From positions 1,054,001-1,118,000 of the forward strand of contig NZ_JAFMSU010000001.1 of assembly GCF_017916365.1 (NCBI RefSeq): a DNA stretch of 64,000 bases, read 5' to 3'. Numbering within the stretch: the first letter of the stretch is position 1; each line of letters begins with the position of its first letter. Positions 8,018 to 17,871 of this stretch are shown here, piece after piece. Under the pieces are notes generated by a model, which did no database searches, was not told the DNA's origin, and saw nothing but the letters and a program-made list of their open reading frames with translations. The position numbers were made by a program, and so were the translations under genes. The stretch comes from Rufibacter roseolus (GTDB lineage: Bacteria > Bacteroidota > Bacteroidia > Cytophagales > Hymenobacteraceae).

Positions 8018-9385
8018 GTGAAAGTAAGATCGCTTAAACAAGACAAATACAACGTTATCACGCTGGGTTGCTCCAAGAACCTGGTAGACTCTGAGGTGCT
8101 CATGGGCCAGTTGCGCGCCAATGACCGCGAGGTGGTGCACGACTCAGAGAAAGATGACGCCAACATCATTATCGTGAATACCTGCGGCTTCATTGACAAT
8201 GCCAAGCAGGAATCCATAGACACCATTCTGCGCTACGCCGATGCCAAAGAAGCAGGCGCCATTGATAAACTCTACGTGACCGGTTGCCTTTCGCAGCGCT
8301 ACAAAGACTCCCTGGAGGCCGAGATTCCGCAGGTAGATGCCTATTTCGGGACGTTGGAGTTGCCGCAGCTCCTGAAAACCCTGGAAGCCGATTACAAGCA
8401 CGAACTCATCGGGGAGCGTCTGCTTACCACGCCTAAGCACTACGCTTACTTCAAGATCGCCGAGGGCTGTAACCGTCCGTGCTCGTTCTGCGCCATCCCG
8501 TTGATGCGCGGCAAGCACGTAGATCGTCCTATTGACAGCCTGGTGAAAGAAGCCACCCGTCTGGCTAACATGGGCACCAAAGAATTGATTTTGATCGCGC
8601 AGGATTTAACTTACTATGGTCTGCAGCACTACGGTGAGCGCAAACTGGCCGAGCTGTTACAACGCCTGTCAGACGTGAACGGCATTGAGTGGATCAGGAT
8701 GCAGTACGCCTATCCAAGCCAGTTCCCGATGGATGCGCTGGATGTGATGGTAGAGCGCGAGAACATCTGCAAGTACCTGGACATGCCGCTGCAGCACATC
8801 TCAGACAACATGCTCAAGACCATGCGCCGCGGTATCTCCAAGCGCCGTACCCTGGAACTGGTTGACACCATCCGCCAGCGCGTACCGGACATTGCCTTGA
8901 GAACCACGTTGATCGCCGGTCACCCCGGTGAGACGCAGCAGGACTTTGAGGAAATGTACCGTTGGGTAGAGGAAACCCGTTTTGACCGTTTGGGCATCTT
9001 TACCTACAGCCATGAAGAAAACACCCACTCGCACACCTTAGTAGACAATGTGCCCGATGAGGTGAAACAAGAGCGCGCCGATGCCATCATGGAACTGCAG
9101 CAAGGCATTTCCATGGAGATGAACGAGGAGAAAGTAGGCAACACCTATAAAGTATTGTTTGACCGTAAAGAGAGCGGTTACTTCGTGGGCCGCACCCAGT
9201 ACGATTCTCCGGAGGTAGACAATGAAGTGTTGGTACCCGCCGATAGCACCTACGTGCGCCTGGGAGACTTCGCCCAAGTAAAAATCACCGATTCTTCAGA
9301 CTTTGACCTGTACGGCGAGGTGGTTACAAATAACTACGCACCGGCAGAGAAAGAAGCTTCCGCGCATTTACCGTCTGTTTCTTAA
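8018..9385 (+). CDS. rimO: Ribosomal protein S12 methylthiotransferase RimO
   Basis: Radical-SAM enzyme that adds a methylthio group to the conserved aspartate of ribosomal protein S12. It has 455 residues. N-terminal UPF0004 cluster cysteines are C18 (LGCSKN), C56 (NTCGF) and C90 (TGCLSQ). The radical-SAM motif CNRPCSFC supplies C151, C155 and C158. A C-terminal TRAM domain runs from about residue 375. The start is GTG at 8018, giving the family N-terminus MKVRSLKQDKYNVITLGCSK. The strong hairpin at 9410 terminates it. Confidence 0.95.
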   Translation: MKVRSLKQDKYNVITLGCSKNLVDSEVLMGQLRANDREVVHDSEKDDANIIIVNTCGFIDNAKQESIDTILRYADAKEAGAIDKLYVTGCLSQRYKDSLEAEIPQVDAYFGTLELPQLLKTLEADYKHELIGERLLTTPKHYAYFKIAEGCNRPCSFCAIPLMRGKHVDRPIDSLVKEATRLANMGTKELILIAQDLTYYGLQHYGERKLAELLQRLSDVNGIEWIRMQYAYPSQFPMDALDVMVERENICKYLDMPLQHISDNMLKTMRRGISKRRTLELVDTIRQRVPDIALRTTLIAGHPGETQQDFEEMYRWVEETRFDRLGIFTYSHEENTHSHTLVDNVPDEVKQERADAIMELQQGISMEMNEEKVGNTYKVLFDRKESGYFVGRTQYDSPEVDNEVLVPADSTYVRLGDFAQVKITDSSDFDLYGEVVTNNYAPAEKEASAHLPSVS

Positions 9386-9409
9386 GAAATACCTCTAAAA
9401 GGAGGCAGC

Positions 9410-9443
9410 AGACCTCACAGGTTTTCAAAACCTGTGAGGTCTT
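9410..9443 (+). terminator. Terminator of rimO, part of composite repeat
   Basis: AGACCTCACAGGTTTT / AAAACCTGTGAGGTCT with a one-base centre, followed by TTTTTG. The same hairpin recurs near 62484, also next to an R2 block. Confidence 0.75.
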
Positions 9444-9463
9444 TTTGTTTTATAGCATTAGGC

Positions 9464-9581
9464 ACAGACGCTCGCAGGACCTCCGGACGCTGCGAGGTCT
9501 TTTGAGCAAACGATTTGGCGTTGGCAGACTAAAACTCCCCTCCTGATTTAGAAGGGGTACCCAAAGGACGGGATGGTGAAT
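9464..9581 (+). repeat. R2 dispersed repeat, copy 1
   Basis: A ~118-bp block beginning CAGACGCTCGCAGGACCTCC, with an internal CTCGCAG/CTGCGAG inverted repeat and a second segment ACTCCCCTCCTGATT. It matches 43782-43899 with scattered mismatches and, in part, the inverse of 62423-62463. It fills much of the 363-base rimO-bshC gap. Confidence 0.7.
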
Positions 9582-9704
9582 TTGTTTTTACCCTCATTCC
9601 AAAAAATCCGCCCCAAAACGCGGTTAGATCCCGCAGTTTCCTGCAAGACACCATCCCCCAGGAACTCAGGGCCGTACTACGGGTATTATTCTGAAAATAG
9701 ATTT

Positions 9705-9712
9705 TACCTTTG
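9705..9712 (+). promoter_or_regulatory. -7 promoter box of bshC
   Basis: TACCTTTG, an exact TAnnTTTG match, 37 bases before the bshC start codon. Confidence 0.5.
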
Positions 9713-9748
9713 CACGGCGTGCGCGCTTAACGCTGGCATGCCCTTACT

Positions 9749-11305
9749 ATGAAAGTTTCCTGTATTGACTATAGCGCCACCGGTGCCTTTTCCTCGCTTG
9801 TGCTGGACTATCTGCGGAAGGATGCCAAACTCCGGCCGTTTTACGCCCATTTTCCTGAAATCAGCTCGTTTCCGGCCCTTATCCAGGAGCGGGATTTCCC
9901 GGCGGAGCGGCGGCAGGTGCTGGTGGAGGAACTGAACAGGCAATACCAGGGCGTGGAAGTGACAGAGGCGGTGCAGGCCAATATTGCGGCGCTCGCCGAT
10001 GCCCGGACTTTTACCATTACCACGGGGCACCAATTGAACCTGTTCACCGGACCGCTGTATTTCATCTACAAGATTGTCACGGCCATCAACGCCGCGCGTG
10101 AACTGCAGAAAGCCTACCCAGACCAGAAGTTTGTGCCCGTGTACTGGATGGCCACCGAGGACCACGACTTCGCCGAGGTGAACCATTTCACGCTTTTCGG
10201 GAAGCAGTATGCCTGGGAGAGTGATGCCAAAGGTGCCGTGGGCCGTTTCTCCACCGATGGTCTGAATGAGCTGCTGGACGAGATGCCGGAGAGCTATCCG
10301 TTGTTTGAGCAGGCCTACACCGGCAGCGCTACCCTAGCCGAGGCCATGCGCCAGATCGTGAACGGTTTGTTTGGGGATTACGGTGTGGTGTGCGTAGACG
10401 GAGATAGCCGCACCCTGAAGCAGGCGTTCAGCCCCATCGCGCAGCGCGAACTCACCGAGCAGGTAGGATATAAAGCCGTCACCAAAACCAACGCGGCGCT
10501 GGAGCAGCACTACAAACCACAGGTGATGGTGCGCGAGATCAACCTGTTTTACCTTGACCAGAACCTGCGTGAGCGCATTGTGCAGGAAGATGGCCTCTAC
10601 AAAGTCCTGAACACCGACCTGGCTTTCACCCGCGAGCAGATTCTGGCCTTAACCCAGGAGCAGCCCGAGAAATTCAGCCCTAACGTAGTGTTGCGGCCCC
10701 TTTACCAGGAGTTGGTGCTGCCCAATCTGGCGTACATTGGGGGTGGGGCCGAGGTGGCATACTGGTTCCAGTTGAAAGGCACGTTTGAAGCCTATGGCGT
10801 GCCTTATCCGGCGGTGATGCTGCGCAACTCTGCCATGTATATCACCAAGCCCAATGCCCAGCGCATGGAGAAACTGGGTTTCACCGTGACGGAGATGTTC
10901 CGGGAGTTGCCTGAGCTAAAGAAACGCCTGGCCGAGCTGCTGAACCAGGAGGAGGTAAGTCTGCAACAACAGCGCGATGCCGTGGAAGAAGCCTTCCGGC
11001 AGATAGAGGAGCTGGCCCAATCCATTGACCCTACTTTGGTGAAGGCCGTGGGTGCCGAAACCCAGAAAGCACTGAACAGCTTCCAGATGTTGGAGAAAAA
11101 GCTGAACAAAGCCGTGGAAAATAAAAACGATACGGCCTATAACCAATTGGCCAACCTCAAGGAGAAGCTTTTCCCTACGGGTGTGCTGCAGGAGCGCGTA
11201 GACAACCTGCTCACCTACCAGACCAACAACCCCAACTTCATCCAGGAGCTGGTGGCCGCCTTTGAGCCGTTTTCCTACTGTTTTACCGTACTTCAGGAAG
11301 AATAG
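9749..11305 (+). CDS. bshC: Bacillithiol biosynthesis cysteine-adding enzyme BshC
   Basis: The putative ligase that adds cysteine to glucosaminyl-malate in the last step of bacillithiol synthesis, the low-molecular-weight thiol that replaces glutathione in many Firmicutes and Bacteroidota. The 518 residues fit the family. Core motifs are visible: TITTGHQLNLFTGPLYFIYK near residue 90, VYWMATEDHDFAEVNH near 132, and a C-terminal coiled coil around residues 390-480. The cyclo-ligase gene starts 2 bases after its stop, so the two are translated from one mRNA. No bshA or bshB is in this window. Confidence 0.93.
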   Translation: MKVSCIDYSATGAFSSLVLDYLRKDAKLRPFYAHFPEISSFPALIQERDFPAERRQVLVEELNRQYQGVEVTEAVQANIAALADARTFTITTGHQLNLFTGPLYFIYKIVTAINAARELQKAYPDQKFVPVYWMATEDHDFAEVNHFTLFGKQYAWESDAKGAVGRFSTDGLNELLDEMPESYPLFEQAYTGSATLAEAMRQIVNGLFGDYGVVCVDGDSRTLKQAFSPIAQRELTEQVGYKAVTKTNAALEQHYKPQVMVREINLFYLDQNLRERIVQEDGLYKVLNTDLAFTREQILALTQEQPEKFSPNVVLRPLYQELVLPNLAYIGGGAEVAYWFQLKGTFEAYGVPYPAVMLRNSAMYITKPNAQRMEKLGFTVTEMFRELPELKKRLAELLNQEEVSLQQQRDAVEEAFRQIEELAQSIDPTLVKAVGAETQKALNSFQMLEKKLNKAVENKNDTAYNQLANLKEKLFPTGVLQERVDNLLTYQTNNPNFIQELVAAFEPFSYCFTVLQEE

Positions 11306-11307
11306 CC

Positions 11308-11901
11308 ATGGCCCTGAAAGCTGATCTTAGAAAGGAGTATTCCCAGCGGCGCATGCAGTTCACGGCCGAAGAAGTAGAAGTCTGCAGCGCGCGCATCGCG
11401 GAGCGTTTTCTGGCCGAATTTGCGCCTAAGCCGGGGCAGACAGTGCATACTTTCCTGCCTATCAGGCATCAGCAGGAAATCAATACCTGGCACATTGTGC
11501 GGCAGCTGTGGCAACACAATGTACAGGTGGCGGTGCCCGTGGCCAACTCGAAGGACTTTTCCATGGCCCACTTCCTCATCACCCCCGATACCCAGCTGCA
11601 GGAAGGCAAGTGGGGCATTCCGGAGCCGGTAAACGCCCTGCCCATCCCCGAGTCTGAGATTGACATCGTGTTGGTTCCTTTGCTGGCGTTTGACCTTCAA
11701 GGCCACCGCGTGGGCTACGGCAAAGGTTACTATGACCGTTTTCTAGCCCTTTTGCCGCAAATGAGCCAAAAACTGGGCCTCTCCCTGGAGTCTCCCGTGG
11801 AGATTATTGATGATGTAAGTGCCACGGACCTTACCCTGGATGCCGTCATCACCCCCGGTCAGGTGTGGACCTTCAAGTCGTCAGACTCCCAGGACCAATA
11901 A
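11308..11901 (+). CDS. 5-formyltetrahydrofolate cyclo-ligase
   Basis: Converts 5-formyl-THF to 5,10-methenyl-THF with ATP, recycling a folate storage form (MTHFS/YgfA/Fau family). It has 197 residues, normal length. The N-terminal basic motif LRKEYSQRR and the C-terminal nucleotide/folate motif GYGKGYYDRFLA are intact. It directly follows bshC in an operon. The convergent sugar-dehydrogenase gene ends 13 bases further on, with no obvious terminator in the gap. Confidence 0.94.
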   Translation: MALKADLRKEYSQRRMQFTAEEVEVCSARIAERFLAEFAPKPGQTVHTFLPIRHQQEINTWHIVRQLWQHNVQVAVPVANSKDFSMAHFLITPDTQLQEGKWGIPEPVNALPIPESEIDIVLVPLLAFDLQGHRVGYGKGYYDRFLALLPQMSQKLGLSLESPVEIIDDVSATDLTLDAVITPGQVWTFKSSDSQDQ

Positions 11902-11914
11902 TCCTCCTACTACC

Positions 11915-13492
11915 TTACTCTTTCTGTACAACTACTTTCCTGGAGACCTGGAAGGCAGGCGTTACTATCTGCAATAGATACATGCCCGCAGCCAGATGAT
12001 GGGTGGCTACCCTAATTTTGGTGCTTCCGCTGCCAAGGTTCTGCGTCGTTTCCCAGAGTTTATCGCCTTGCAGGTTCACCAGGGTAACGGTGGCCCTCAT
12101 GGGCGCTGGTACCTCAATGGTAAGCAGCGTGCTTTTCTGCGCCGGCATAGGTGCCACGCTTACCTGGTGACCCTCCGGCAGGTTGTCGCCGGCGCCCAGC
12201 GGATCATGGTAAGTCATCTTGAAGATGGTGCCGCTTTGGTCATCAGAGACCAGCAGGTTGCCTTGTAAGTCAATGGCTACATCCACAGGTCGGGCCCAAG
12301 CGCTGGTGGAGTCCTCGTTCAGGATGTGGTCTATAAGGGAAACCTGCAGGCCGGGTTTCTGGGTGGCTGCGTTCCATGGGAAATAAATCACTTTGTAGCC
12401 GGTTTTCTTCGTGCGGTTCCAGGAGCCGTGCAGGGCAATGATGGCGCCGTTGTTGTACGGGGCAGCCAATCCGGTTCCCTGAGTGAAGATGAAACCCAGC
12501 GGGGCGGAGTGGGCGGCTATCCCTTTGGAGATCCGGTCCATGTTGTCGCAGTTGACGGTGCTGTTTTTGTTCAGCTCATAATCCGGAGCGAAGGGCATGT
12601 TGTCCGGGCCTTCCGCAAAGGTGGGGTTACAGAAAGGCCAGCCGTAGTTTCCGCCGTCACGCACTTTGGTGAATTCCTCCGGCGGGTTGTTGTCTACGTA
12701 GCTGGGGATGATCTTGCCATAGTTGCCGGTGGCATCATTGAAGGGGTAACGGATCTGGTCGCGGTTGTTCACGGTCACCCAGAGTTCATCAGTGCCCGGG
12801 ATAAAAGCCAGCCCCTCAGCGTTGCGGAGGCCCTGGGCGAAAAGCCGTCGGTTTTTCCCCTGGGCATCATACACGTAAATGGCTCCCCTGATGGGATCGC
12901 TCTGGGTATCTGAAAGGCAGGCGTTGCAGGTAGAGGCAATAGACACGTACAAGTTGTGGTTCCGGTCCAGGGCGATGTTCTTCAGTTCGTGGCCGTAGTT
13001 GCCGTTCAGCTCAGGAAGGCTCGCATCTGGCAGGTTGTCTACAATGACCTCGCGGTTTCGCCCCGGTAAATCCCCGTTTTGGTAAGTATAGCGGCTTACC
13101 TTGTTCTTCTCCGATACATACAGATAGGTGGTACCGTTGATCTCGTGGAAAACCAAGTCATGGGGTCGGGCGAGCCCGCTCACGAAGTCAGTTACCTGGG
13201 GATCGCCGGTGGCATTGGGTCGCACCAGCTTCACCCGACCTTGTCCCGGTACCGATACCAGCAAATCACCGTTGGGCGCAATGGCCATGAACCGGGCGCC
13301 GGAGATTCGGGTGTAGACGGCCAGAGAGAAGTTCCTGGGCAAGGAAACAAAGCGGTCTGTGTTGAAAGGCGAGCTGCGCATGCCCTGGGGCACCGTTACT
13401 TTTACCCGTTCTGTGGCACCGGGCGGATTGGTCTGGGCCCAGCCGCAAGTAGCCCATAGCAAGAGTAGCAATAGCATGTAGCAGTTTCTCAT
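11915..13492 (-). CDS. PQQ-dependent sugar dehydrogenase-like protein (sorbosone dehydrogenase family), secreted by T9SS
   Basis: A 525-residue exported protein. Residues 1-20 form a signal peptide (YMLLLLLLWATCGWAQ). Residues ~45-440 are a soluble glucose/sorbosone-dehydrogenase beta-propeller with motifs such as GLARPHDLVF, GLRNAEGLAF and DGGNYGWPFC. Family members oxidise sugars using PQQ. The last ~80 residues (VSVAPMPAQKSTLLTIEV to VSRKVVVQKE) form a T9SS sorting domain, so the enzyme is sent to the cell surface. No CxxCH haem site is present, unlike relatives fused to cytochrome c. Substrate is unknown. It is convergent with the folate gene. Confidence 0.88.
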   Translation of the reverse strand: MRNCYMLLLLLLWATCGWAQTNPPGATERVKVTVPQGMRSSPFNTDRFVSLPRNFSLAVYTRISGARFMAIAPNGDLLVSVPGQGRVKLVRPNATGDPQVTDFVSGLARPHDLVFHEINGTTYLYVSEKNKVSRYTYQNGDLPGRNREVIVDNLPDASLPELNGNYGHELKNIALDRNHNLYVSIASTCNACLSDTQSDPIRGAIYVYDAQGKNRRLFAQGLRNAEGLAFIPGTDELWVTVNNRDQIRYPFNDATGNYGKIIPSYVDNNPPEEFTKVRDGGNYGWPFCNPTFAEGPDNMPFAPDYELNKNSTVNCDNMDRISKGIAAHSAPLGFIFTQGTGLAAPYNNGAIIALHGSWNRTKKTGYKVIYFPWNAATQKPGLQVSLIDHILNEDSTSAWARPVDVAIDLQGNLLVSDDQSGTIFKMTYHDPLGAGDNLPEGHQVSVAPMPAQKSTLLTIEVPAPMRATVTLVNLQGDKLWETTQNLGSGSTKIRVATHHLAAGMYLLQIVTPAFQVSRKVVVQKE

Positions 13493-13678
13493 AACTTCCT
13501 CTTTTACTGATGCCTTATATAACGATTAACCGCAAAAAACAGCGAAAGGAAATTTGGGAATACTAAGACAAAGCAGATCACGGGGCTAAATTGTATTAGT
13601 GTTTTTCTATATATTTTCGTGTTTATGCAACGAATCTGATGATAGGTGAATCTTACTTGTGCGCCTGCTGCAAATCCT

Positions 13679-14278
13679 ATGAAAAAATCATTCTACTCCC
13701 TTGTTCTCCTTTTATTGCTCCTGCCTGGCCTCAGCCAGGGCCAGAGCCTCTCTGTGGCAACAGATTCCGGTCGGTCTATCGCTTCTGTTGATTCTGGCTC
13801 TGGGAGAACCACTACCATCCTGCGCCTCTCTCGGCCAAGTGAGTCTTTGTTGGCTTACGGCGCCGGAAAAGGCACTTTTACTCCATCTTTTGATCGGAGA
13901 ATCTCCCTCAGGCAAGAGGTGAAAGAAAAGAAGGAAAGTAAAGTGGTTATGTTCCTGGTAGGCGAGGCCGTGGTAGGTTTGGTGAGTTCCATCGGGTTTG
14001 CCAAAAACGGGGCCTATTGGTCGGCGGCAGGCTTGCACGTGATGTCACTGGCTGCCTTCAACGGGGGAAAAGCCCCGGAAAATGACGAAACGGGCTGGGC
14101 TACCTTCGGGATGATGAATGCCTTGGCAGCGCACCATTACTTTGTGAAACCAACCTCAGGGGCACCTGTTTTCTGGCGCAATTTCATAGGTGTCAATGCT
14201 GTGCTGCTAACCTCCCATTTGATGGACAAAGTCATCAGCAGAAAAAAGGCCAAAGCTCCTACGAACTTCCAGGACTGA
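13679..14278 (+). CDS. Exported protein of unknown function
   Basis: I do not recognise the family. From the ATG at 13679 it has 199 residues; 11 more upstream codons are open but would spoil the signal peptide. Residues 1-20 (KKSFYSLVLLLLLLPGLSQG) are a clear signal peptide. The middle is basic (RQEVKEKKESK), followed by two or three moderately hydrophobic stretches (VVMFLVGEAVVGLVSSIGFA; GAYWSAAGLHVMSLAAF; NFIGVNAVLLTSHLM), suggesting a membrane protein. It stands alone with a strong terminator after it. Confidence 0.7.
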   Translation: MKKSFYSLVLLLLLLPGLSQGQSLSVATDSGRSIASVDSGSGRTTTILRLSRPSESLLAYGAGKGTFTPSFDRRISLRQEVKEKKESKVVMFLVGEAVVGLVSSIGFAKNGAYWSAAGLHVMSLAAFNGGKAPENDETGWATFGMMNALAAHHYFVKPTSGAPVFWRNFIGVNAVLLTSHLMDKVISRKKAKAPTNFQD

Positions 14279-14337
14279 GTTCCTTAGACCTATATTATTG
14301 AAAGTGTAGAGAACCTTTCCTGATTCTTAAGAAAAGG

Positions 14338-14404
14338 AAAAAATAAGCCTGCCTTTTAAGCTCGATTTCTGAAAATCAGGCTTAAAAGGCAGGCTTATTT
14401 TTTG
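14338..14404 (+). terminator. Long-stem terminator containing a P1 core
   Basis: Arms AAAATAAGCCTGCCTTTTAA.. and the perfect complement (over 20 bp) enclose the P1 core TCGATTTCTGAAAATCAG, and a T-run follows. The rest of the 372-base gap to the SusC gene is AT-rich with no gene seen. Confidence 0.75.
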
Positions 14405-14650
14405 AACCATATTCATCTGGGTAAGGCTTGTTGAAATCATCCACAGCATTATGATTTTAATTTTTTTATAAAAAGAGGAGATCGTTTCCTTCTTTTATTA
14501 TAAAAGCCTCAGTGCCTTTTAAAAAAGTATAGATTTTTTGGTCATACTTTAGGAGATATTTGATTTTATATATATTATCCATTCTTAATTCCAGAGGCAC
14601 CAACAAACCTTTCATAAACTTTATTCTCACCTACTAAACCAAACTAAAAC

Positions 14651-17600
14651 ATGAAGAGAACACTACTTCTTTTACTGGCGCTACTCTCCTCGCTGGGCAT
14701 GGTCTATGCGCAGCAGCGGGAAATAAGCGGCAAAGTAACCGCCTCAGACGACGGTAGCGGCCTGCCCGGCGTCAGTGTGGTGGTCAAAGGCACCACCAAC
14801 GGAACCTCCACCGATGCCAATGGGGATTTCAGAATCAGGGTAGCGGATGACAACGCTGTACTGGTGCTTAGCTACCTGGGCTACCTCACTCGCGAAGTAC
14901 CGGTATCGGGGCAATCTTCGTTCAATATTTCTCTGTCTCCTGATGCCAAGGCCTTGGATGAAGTGGTGGTAACCGCTTTAGGCATCCAGCGCAGTGAGCG
15001 CTCCTTAGGTTATTCTACCCAGGAGGTGAAAGGAGAAAACCTGACCTATACCAAGGAGCAGAACGTGTTGGGTTCTCTGGCCGGGAAAGTGGCCGGGGTG
15101 CAGGTAGTGGGTTCCTCCGGATCAAGCATGGGTGGTACCCAGAAAATCAAAATCAGAGGTGTGAACTCTATCCAAGGCACCGGTGAGCCGTTGATTGTGG
15201 TAGACGGAACTCCTATCTCAAACGCCAACTTTGCCGGCAGTGACCGTGCAGACTACGGTAACCTGGGCCAGGACATCAATCCAGAGGATATTGAGTCTAT
15301 CAACGTGTTAAAAGGTCCGCCGGCTTCGGCATTGTACGGCATCAGAGGACAATACGGCGTGTTGATGATTACTACCAAGAAAGGTAAGAAAGGAGCTAAA
15401 AAGGTAGCGGTGCAGTTGAATTCCGCTTTCTCGGTGGAGAAGGCTGGTAATTTCATGCCATTGCAGAACCTGTACGGCGGCGGATCCAGCCAAACCTGGA
15501 GAACCCTGCCCAACGGCGATAAATACGTGGACATGAGCATTGACGAAAGCTGGGGACCCAAGATGGACGGCACCCTGGTGCGCCAGGTGTTCAGCTTTTA
15601 CCCACAGGATCCGGAGTATAGGCAACTGACCCCATTTGTAGCCCACCCAGATAATATTGAGGATTTCTATGAAACCGGGTCCAATCTTAATAACGGCGTG
15701 AGTGTTTCCGGCGGAAACGAGAATACTTCCTTCCGGTTAAGTTTCAACGATACCAGAATTCAGGGTGTGGAGCCAAACACCTGGCTTAGAAGAAACAACC
15801 TGGGTTTAAGCGCTGCTTTGGACTTAACCAAAAAAGTGACGCTCTCCACCAACATCAACTACGCCACCAACAGCGCCCAGCGTCCTTCGCAGGGGTCTGA
15901 GTGGGGAGCCCGGTACATGGTGCAGTGGTTCCAGCGCAACATTGACATGGAGCGTATGAAAAACTACCGTTATCCGGATGGATCCATTCTGCAGTGGAAC
16001 CTGAGCCGGCCTAACACTACTACCGGCGAGATCACTAACCTGCGGGGCCTGTACTGGGATAACCCGTATTTTGATGCGTATGAGAACACCAGTAATGACA
16101 GCAGAGACCGGTTCTTTGGAGACGTAGGTTTGTCCTGGCAGGTATTGCCTTCTCTGAAGCTGAGCGGTTTTGTGCGGTCAGATATGTTCACCCAGAACAT
16201 TGAGACGCGTGTCGCATTCGGAGGCAGAAGAATTCCCGGTTACTCTGTGGGCAAGTACCAGAACCGCGAGAACAACTATGAGTTCTTGGCCCAATACACC
16301 AAAGAGTGGGGTGATTTCTCGCTGAACGCAAACGTAGGTACCAACATCTTTGATCGGAAGTACACCTACGTATCACAAGCCACCGTGGGCGGACTTTCCA
16401 GCCCGAACTACTACAACATTGCGGCTTCCATTGACCGTCCGGCTGTTTCCTCTTACCTTTTGGAAAAACAGATCAGAAGCGGGTTCGGGATGCTGTCTTT
16501 GGGTTACAAAGACACCTACTTCCTGGATGCCTCTATCAGAAACGATAATTCCTCGGCCTTACCGGAGAAGAACAACTCGTACTGGTATCCTTCGGTTTCC
16601 GGATCTATGGTGTTCAGTGAGTTGATCGGCTGGAACCCGCTTTCCTTTGGTAAGGTGCGGTTGAGCTACGCCCAGGCCGGCGCTGACCTGGATGTGTTCA
16701 GAACCTCTTACAACTACGGGGTAGGCGGCATCTATGGCTCCACTAACACCTTGTTTATTCCAGACAACCTGAATAACCCAGACATTAAGCCCTCTTTCGC
16801 ACATTCTTATGAAGCTGGTATGGACCTCAAGTTCCTGCAAGGCAGATTGGGCATGGCGTTCACGTATTATGTGCAACGGAATAAAAACCAGATCCTGAAC
16901 CTGGACGTGTCTGGCACCAGCGGTTACGGTTCTACCGTGATCAACGCCGGCTTGATTGAAAACAAAGGGATTGAGCTTTCCTTAACCGCCACCCCTTTAC
17001 AGTCAGATAAATTCACCTGGGATGCTACGTTTAACCTGAACCGCAACCGGAGCATGGTGAAAGAGCTTTACCCTGGCACCAATGTCTATACCTATGACAA
17101 CACCACTTACTCTGGCGTTACCTCTTACCTGAACTCGTACGTGGGTAAGTCTTTCGGTAGCCTGATTGGCAAAGCATATCAGCGTGATGAGGCCACCGGT
17201 AAAATCTTGCTGGGCGCTAATAACCTACCCCTGTACACCGAGAGCACCCATGACTTCGGCAGTGTGCTGCCTGATTTAACGGGTGGTTTCCAAAACTCCT
17301 TCAAAATCTGGAAAGTGGAATTGGGCGCCATGATTGACTACCAGATTGGCGGACAGTTCTTCAGCCGCTCCAGAATGCTGGCCGTGAAAACAGGGATGGC
17401 CCCGGAAACCGCTGCCCTCAACGAGAACGGCAAAAACGTGCGTGACGTCGTGTCTGAAGGCGGAGGGGTGAAAGTAAACGGGATTTATGGTCCGGGTGTG
17501 AAGATCAACGGCGTAGACGTGAGCGGTCAGGAATTCAACGGCTTTGTAGACGCCCGTGCCTACTATAGAACCACCTTGGGTACCCACGTGTACGAAGAAT

Positions 17601-17860
17601 GGATTTACGATGCCTCTTACGTGAAACTGAGAGAACTGCGCCTGGGCTATACTTTTGAGAAAGCTATGCTCAGCAAACTGCCTTTTGAGAGAGTAGGCAT
17701 CGCTTTTATCTCCCGTAACGTGGCGCAGTTGTGGCAGAAAGCACCTAAAGGCTTGGATCCGTCAGAACTCTCTACCGGTGGCCAGTCTATCAGCTGGTAT
17801 GAGTCTGGTCAGTCTAACACGGTGCGTTCCTATGGAGTTAATCTCAACATCACCTTTTAA
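14651..17860 (+). CDS. SusC/RagA-family TonB-linked outer-membrane transporter
   Basis: A 1069-residue beta-barrel importer for oligosaccharides or peptides, energised by TonB. Residues 1-21 are a signal peptide (LLLLLALLSSLGMVYAQ). Residues ~22-110 form the carboxypeptidase-regulatory-like domain (REISGKVTASDDGSGLPGVS). The plug follows with the SusC signatures EVVVTALGIQRSERSLGYS and KIKIRGVNSIQGTGEPLIV, then a ~22-strand barrel ending at NLNITF with the terminal phenylalanine needed for BAM assembly. The SusD gene starts 12 bases downstream. With no glycosidase, peptidase or sigma/anti-sigma gene beside it, the substrate cannot be read from context. Confidence 0.95.
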   Translation: MKRTLLLLLALLSSLGMVYAQQREISGKVTASDDGSGLPGVSVVVKGTTNGTSTDANGDFRIRVADDNAVLVLSYLGYLTREVPVSGQSSFNISLSPDAKALDEVVVTALGIQRSERSLGYSTQEVKGENLTYTKEQNVLGSLAGKVAGVQVVGSSGSSMGGTQKIKIRGVNSIQGTGEPLIVVDGTPISNANFAGSDRADYGNLGQDINPEDIESINVLKGPPASALYGIRGQYGVLMITTKKGKKGAKKVAVQLNSAFSVEKAGNFMPLQNLYGGGSSQTWRTLPNGDKYVDMSIDESWGPKMDGTLVRQVFSFYPQDPEYRQLTPFVAHPDNIEDFYETGSNLNNGVSVSGGNENTSFRLSFNDTRIQGVEPNTWLRRNNLGLSAALDLTKKVTLSTNINYATNSAQRPSQGSEWGARYMVQWFQRNIDMERMKNYRYPDGSILQWNLSRPNTTTGEITNLRGLYWDNPYFDAYENTSNDSRDRFFGDVGLSWQVLPSLKLSGFVRSDMFTQNIETRVAFGGRRIPGYSVGKYQNRENNYEFLAQYTKEWGDFSLNANVGTNIFDRKYTYVSQATVGGLSSPNYYNIAASIDRPAVSSYLLEKQIRSGFGMLSLGYKDTYFLDASIRNDNSSALPEKNNSYWYPSVSGSMVFSELIGWNPLSFGKVRLSYAQAGADLDVFRTSYNYGVGGIYGSTNTLFIPDNLNNPDIKPSFAHSYEAGMDLKFLQGRLGMAFTYYVQRNKNQILNLDVSGTSGYGSTVINAGLIENKGIELSLTATPLQSDKFTWDATFNLNRNRSMVKELYPGTNVYTYDNTTYSGVTSYLNSYVGKSFGSLIGKAYQRDEATGKILLGANNLPLYTESTHDFGSVLPDLTGGFQNSFKIWKVELGAMIDYQIGGQFFSRSRMLAVKTGMAPETAALNENGKNVRDVVSEGGGVKVNGIYGPGVKINGVDVSGQEFNGFVDARAYYRTTLGTHVYEEWIYDASYVKLRELRLGYTFEKAMLSKLPFERVGIAFISRNVAQLWQKAPKGLDPSELSTGGQSISWYESGQSNTVRSYGVNLNITF

Positions 17861-17871
17861 GAAGAAACAGC

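Noticed and set aside
9464-9581. Insertion sequence at the R2 repeat
   Set aside because: Too short for a transposase, no terminal inverted repeats or target duplication that I can fix by eye.
12326-12913. Open frame opposite the sugar dehydrogenase gene
   Set aside because: Antisense shadow; the minus-strand frame has all the family motifs.
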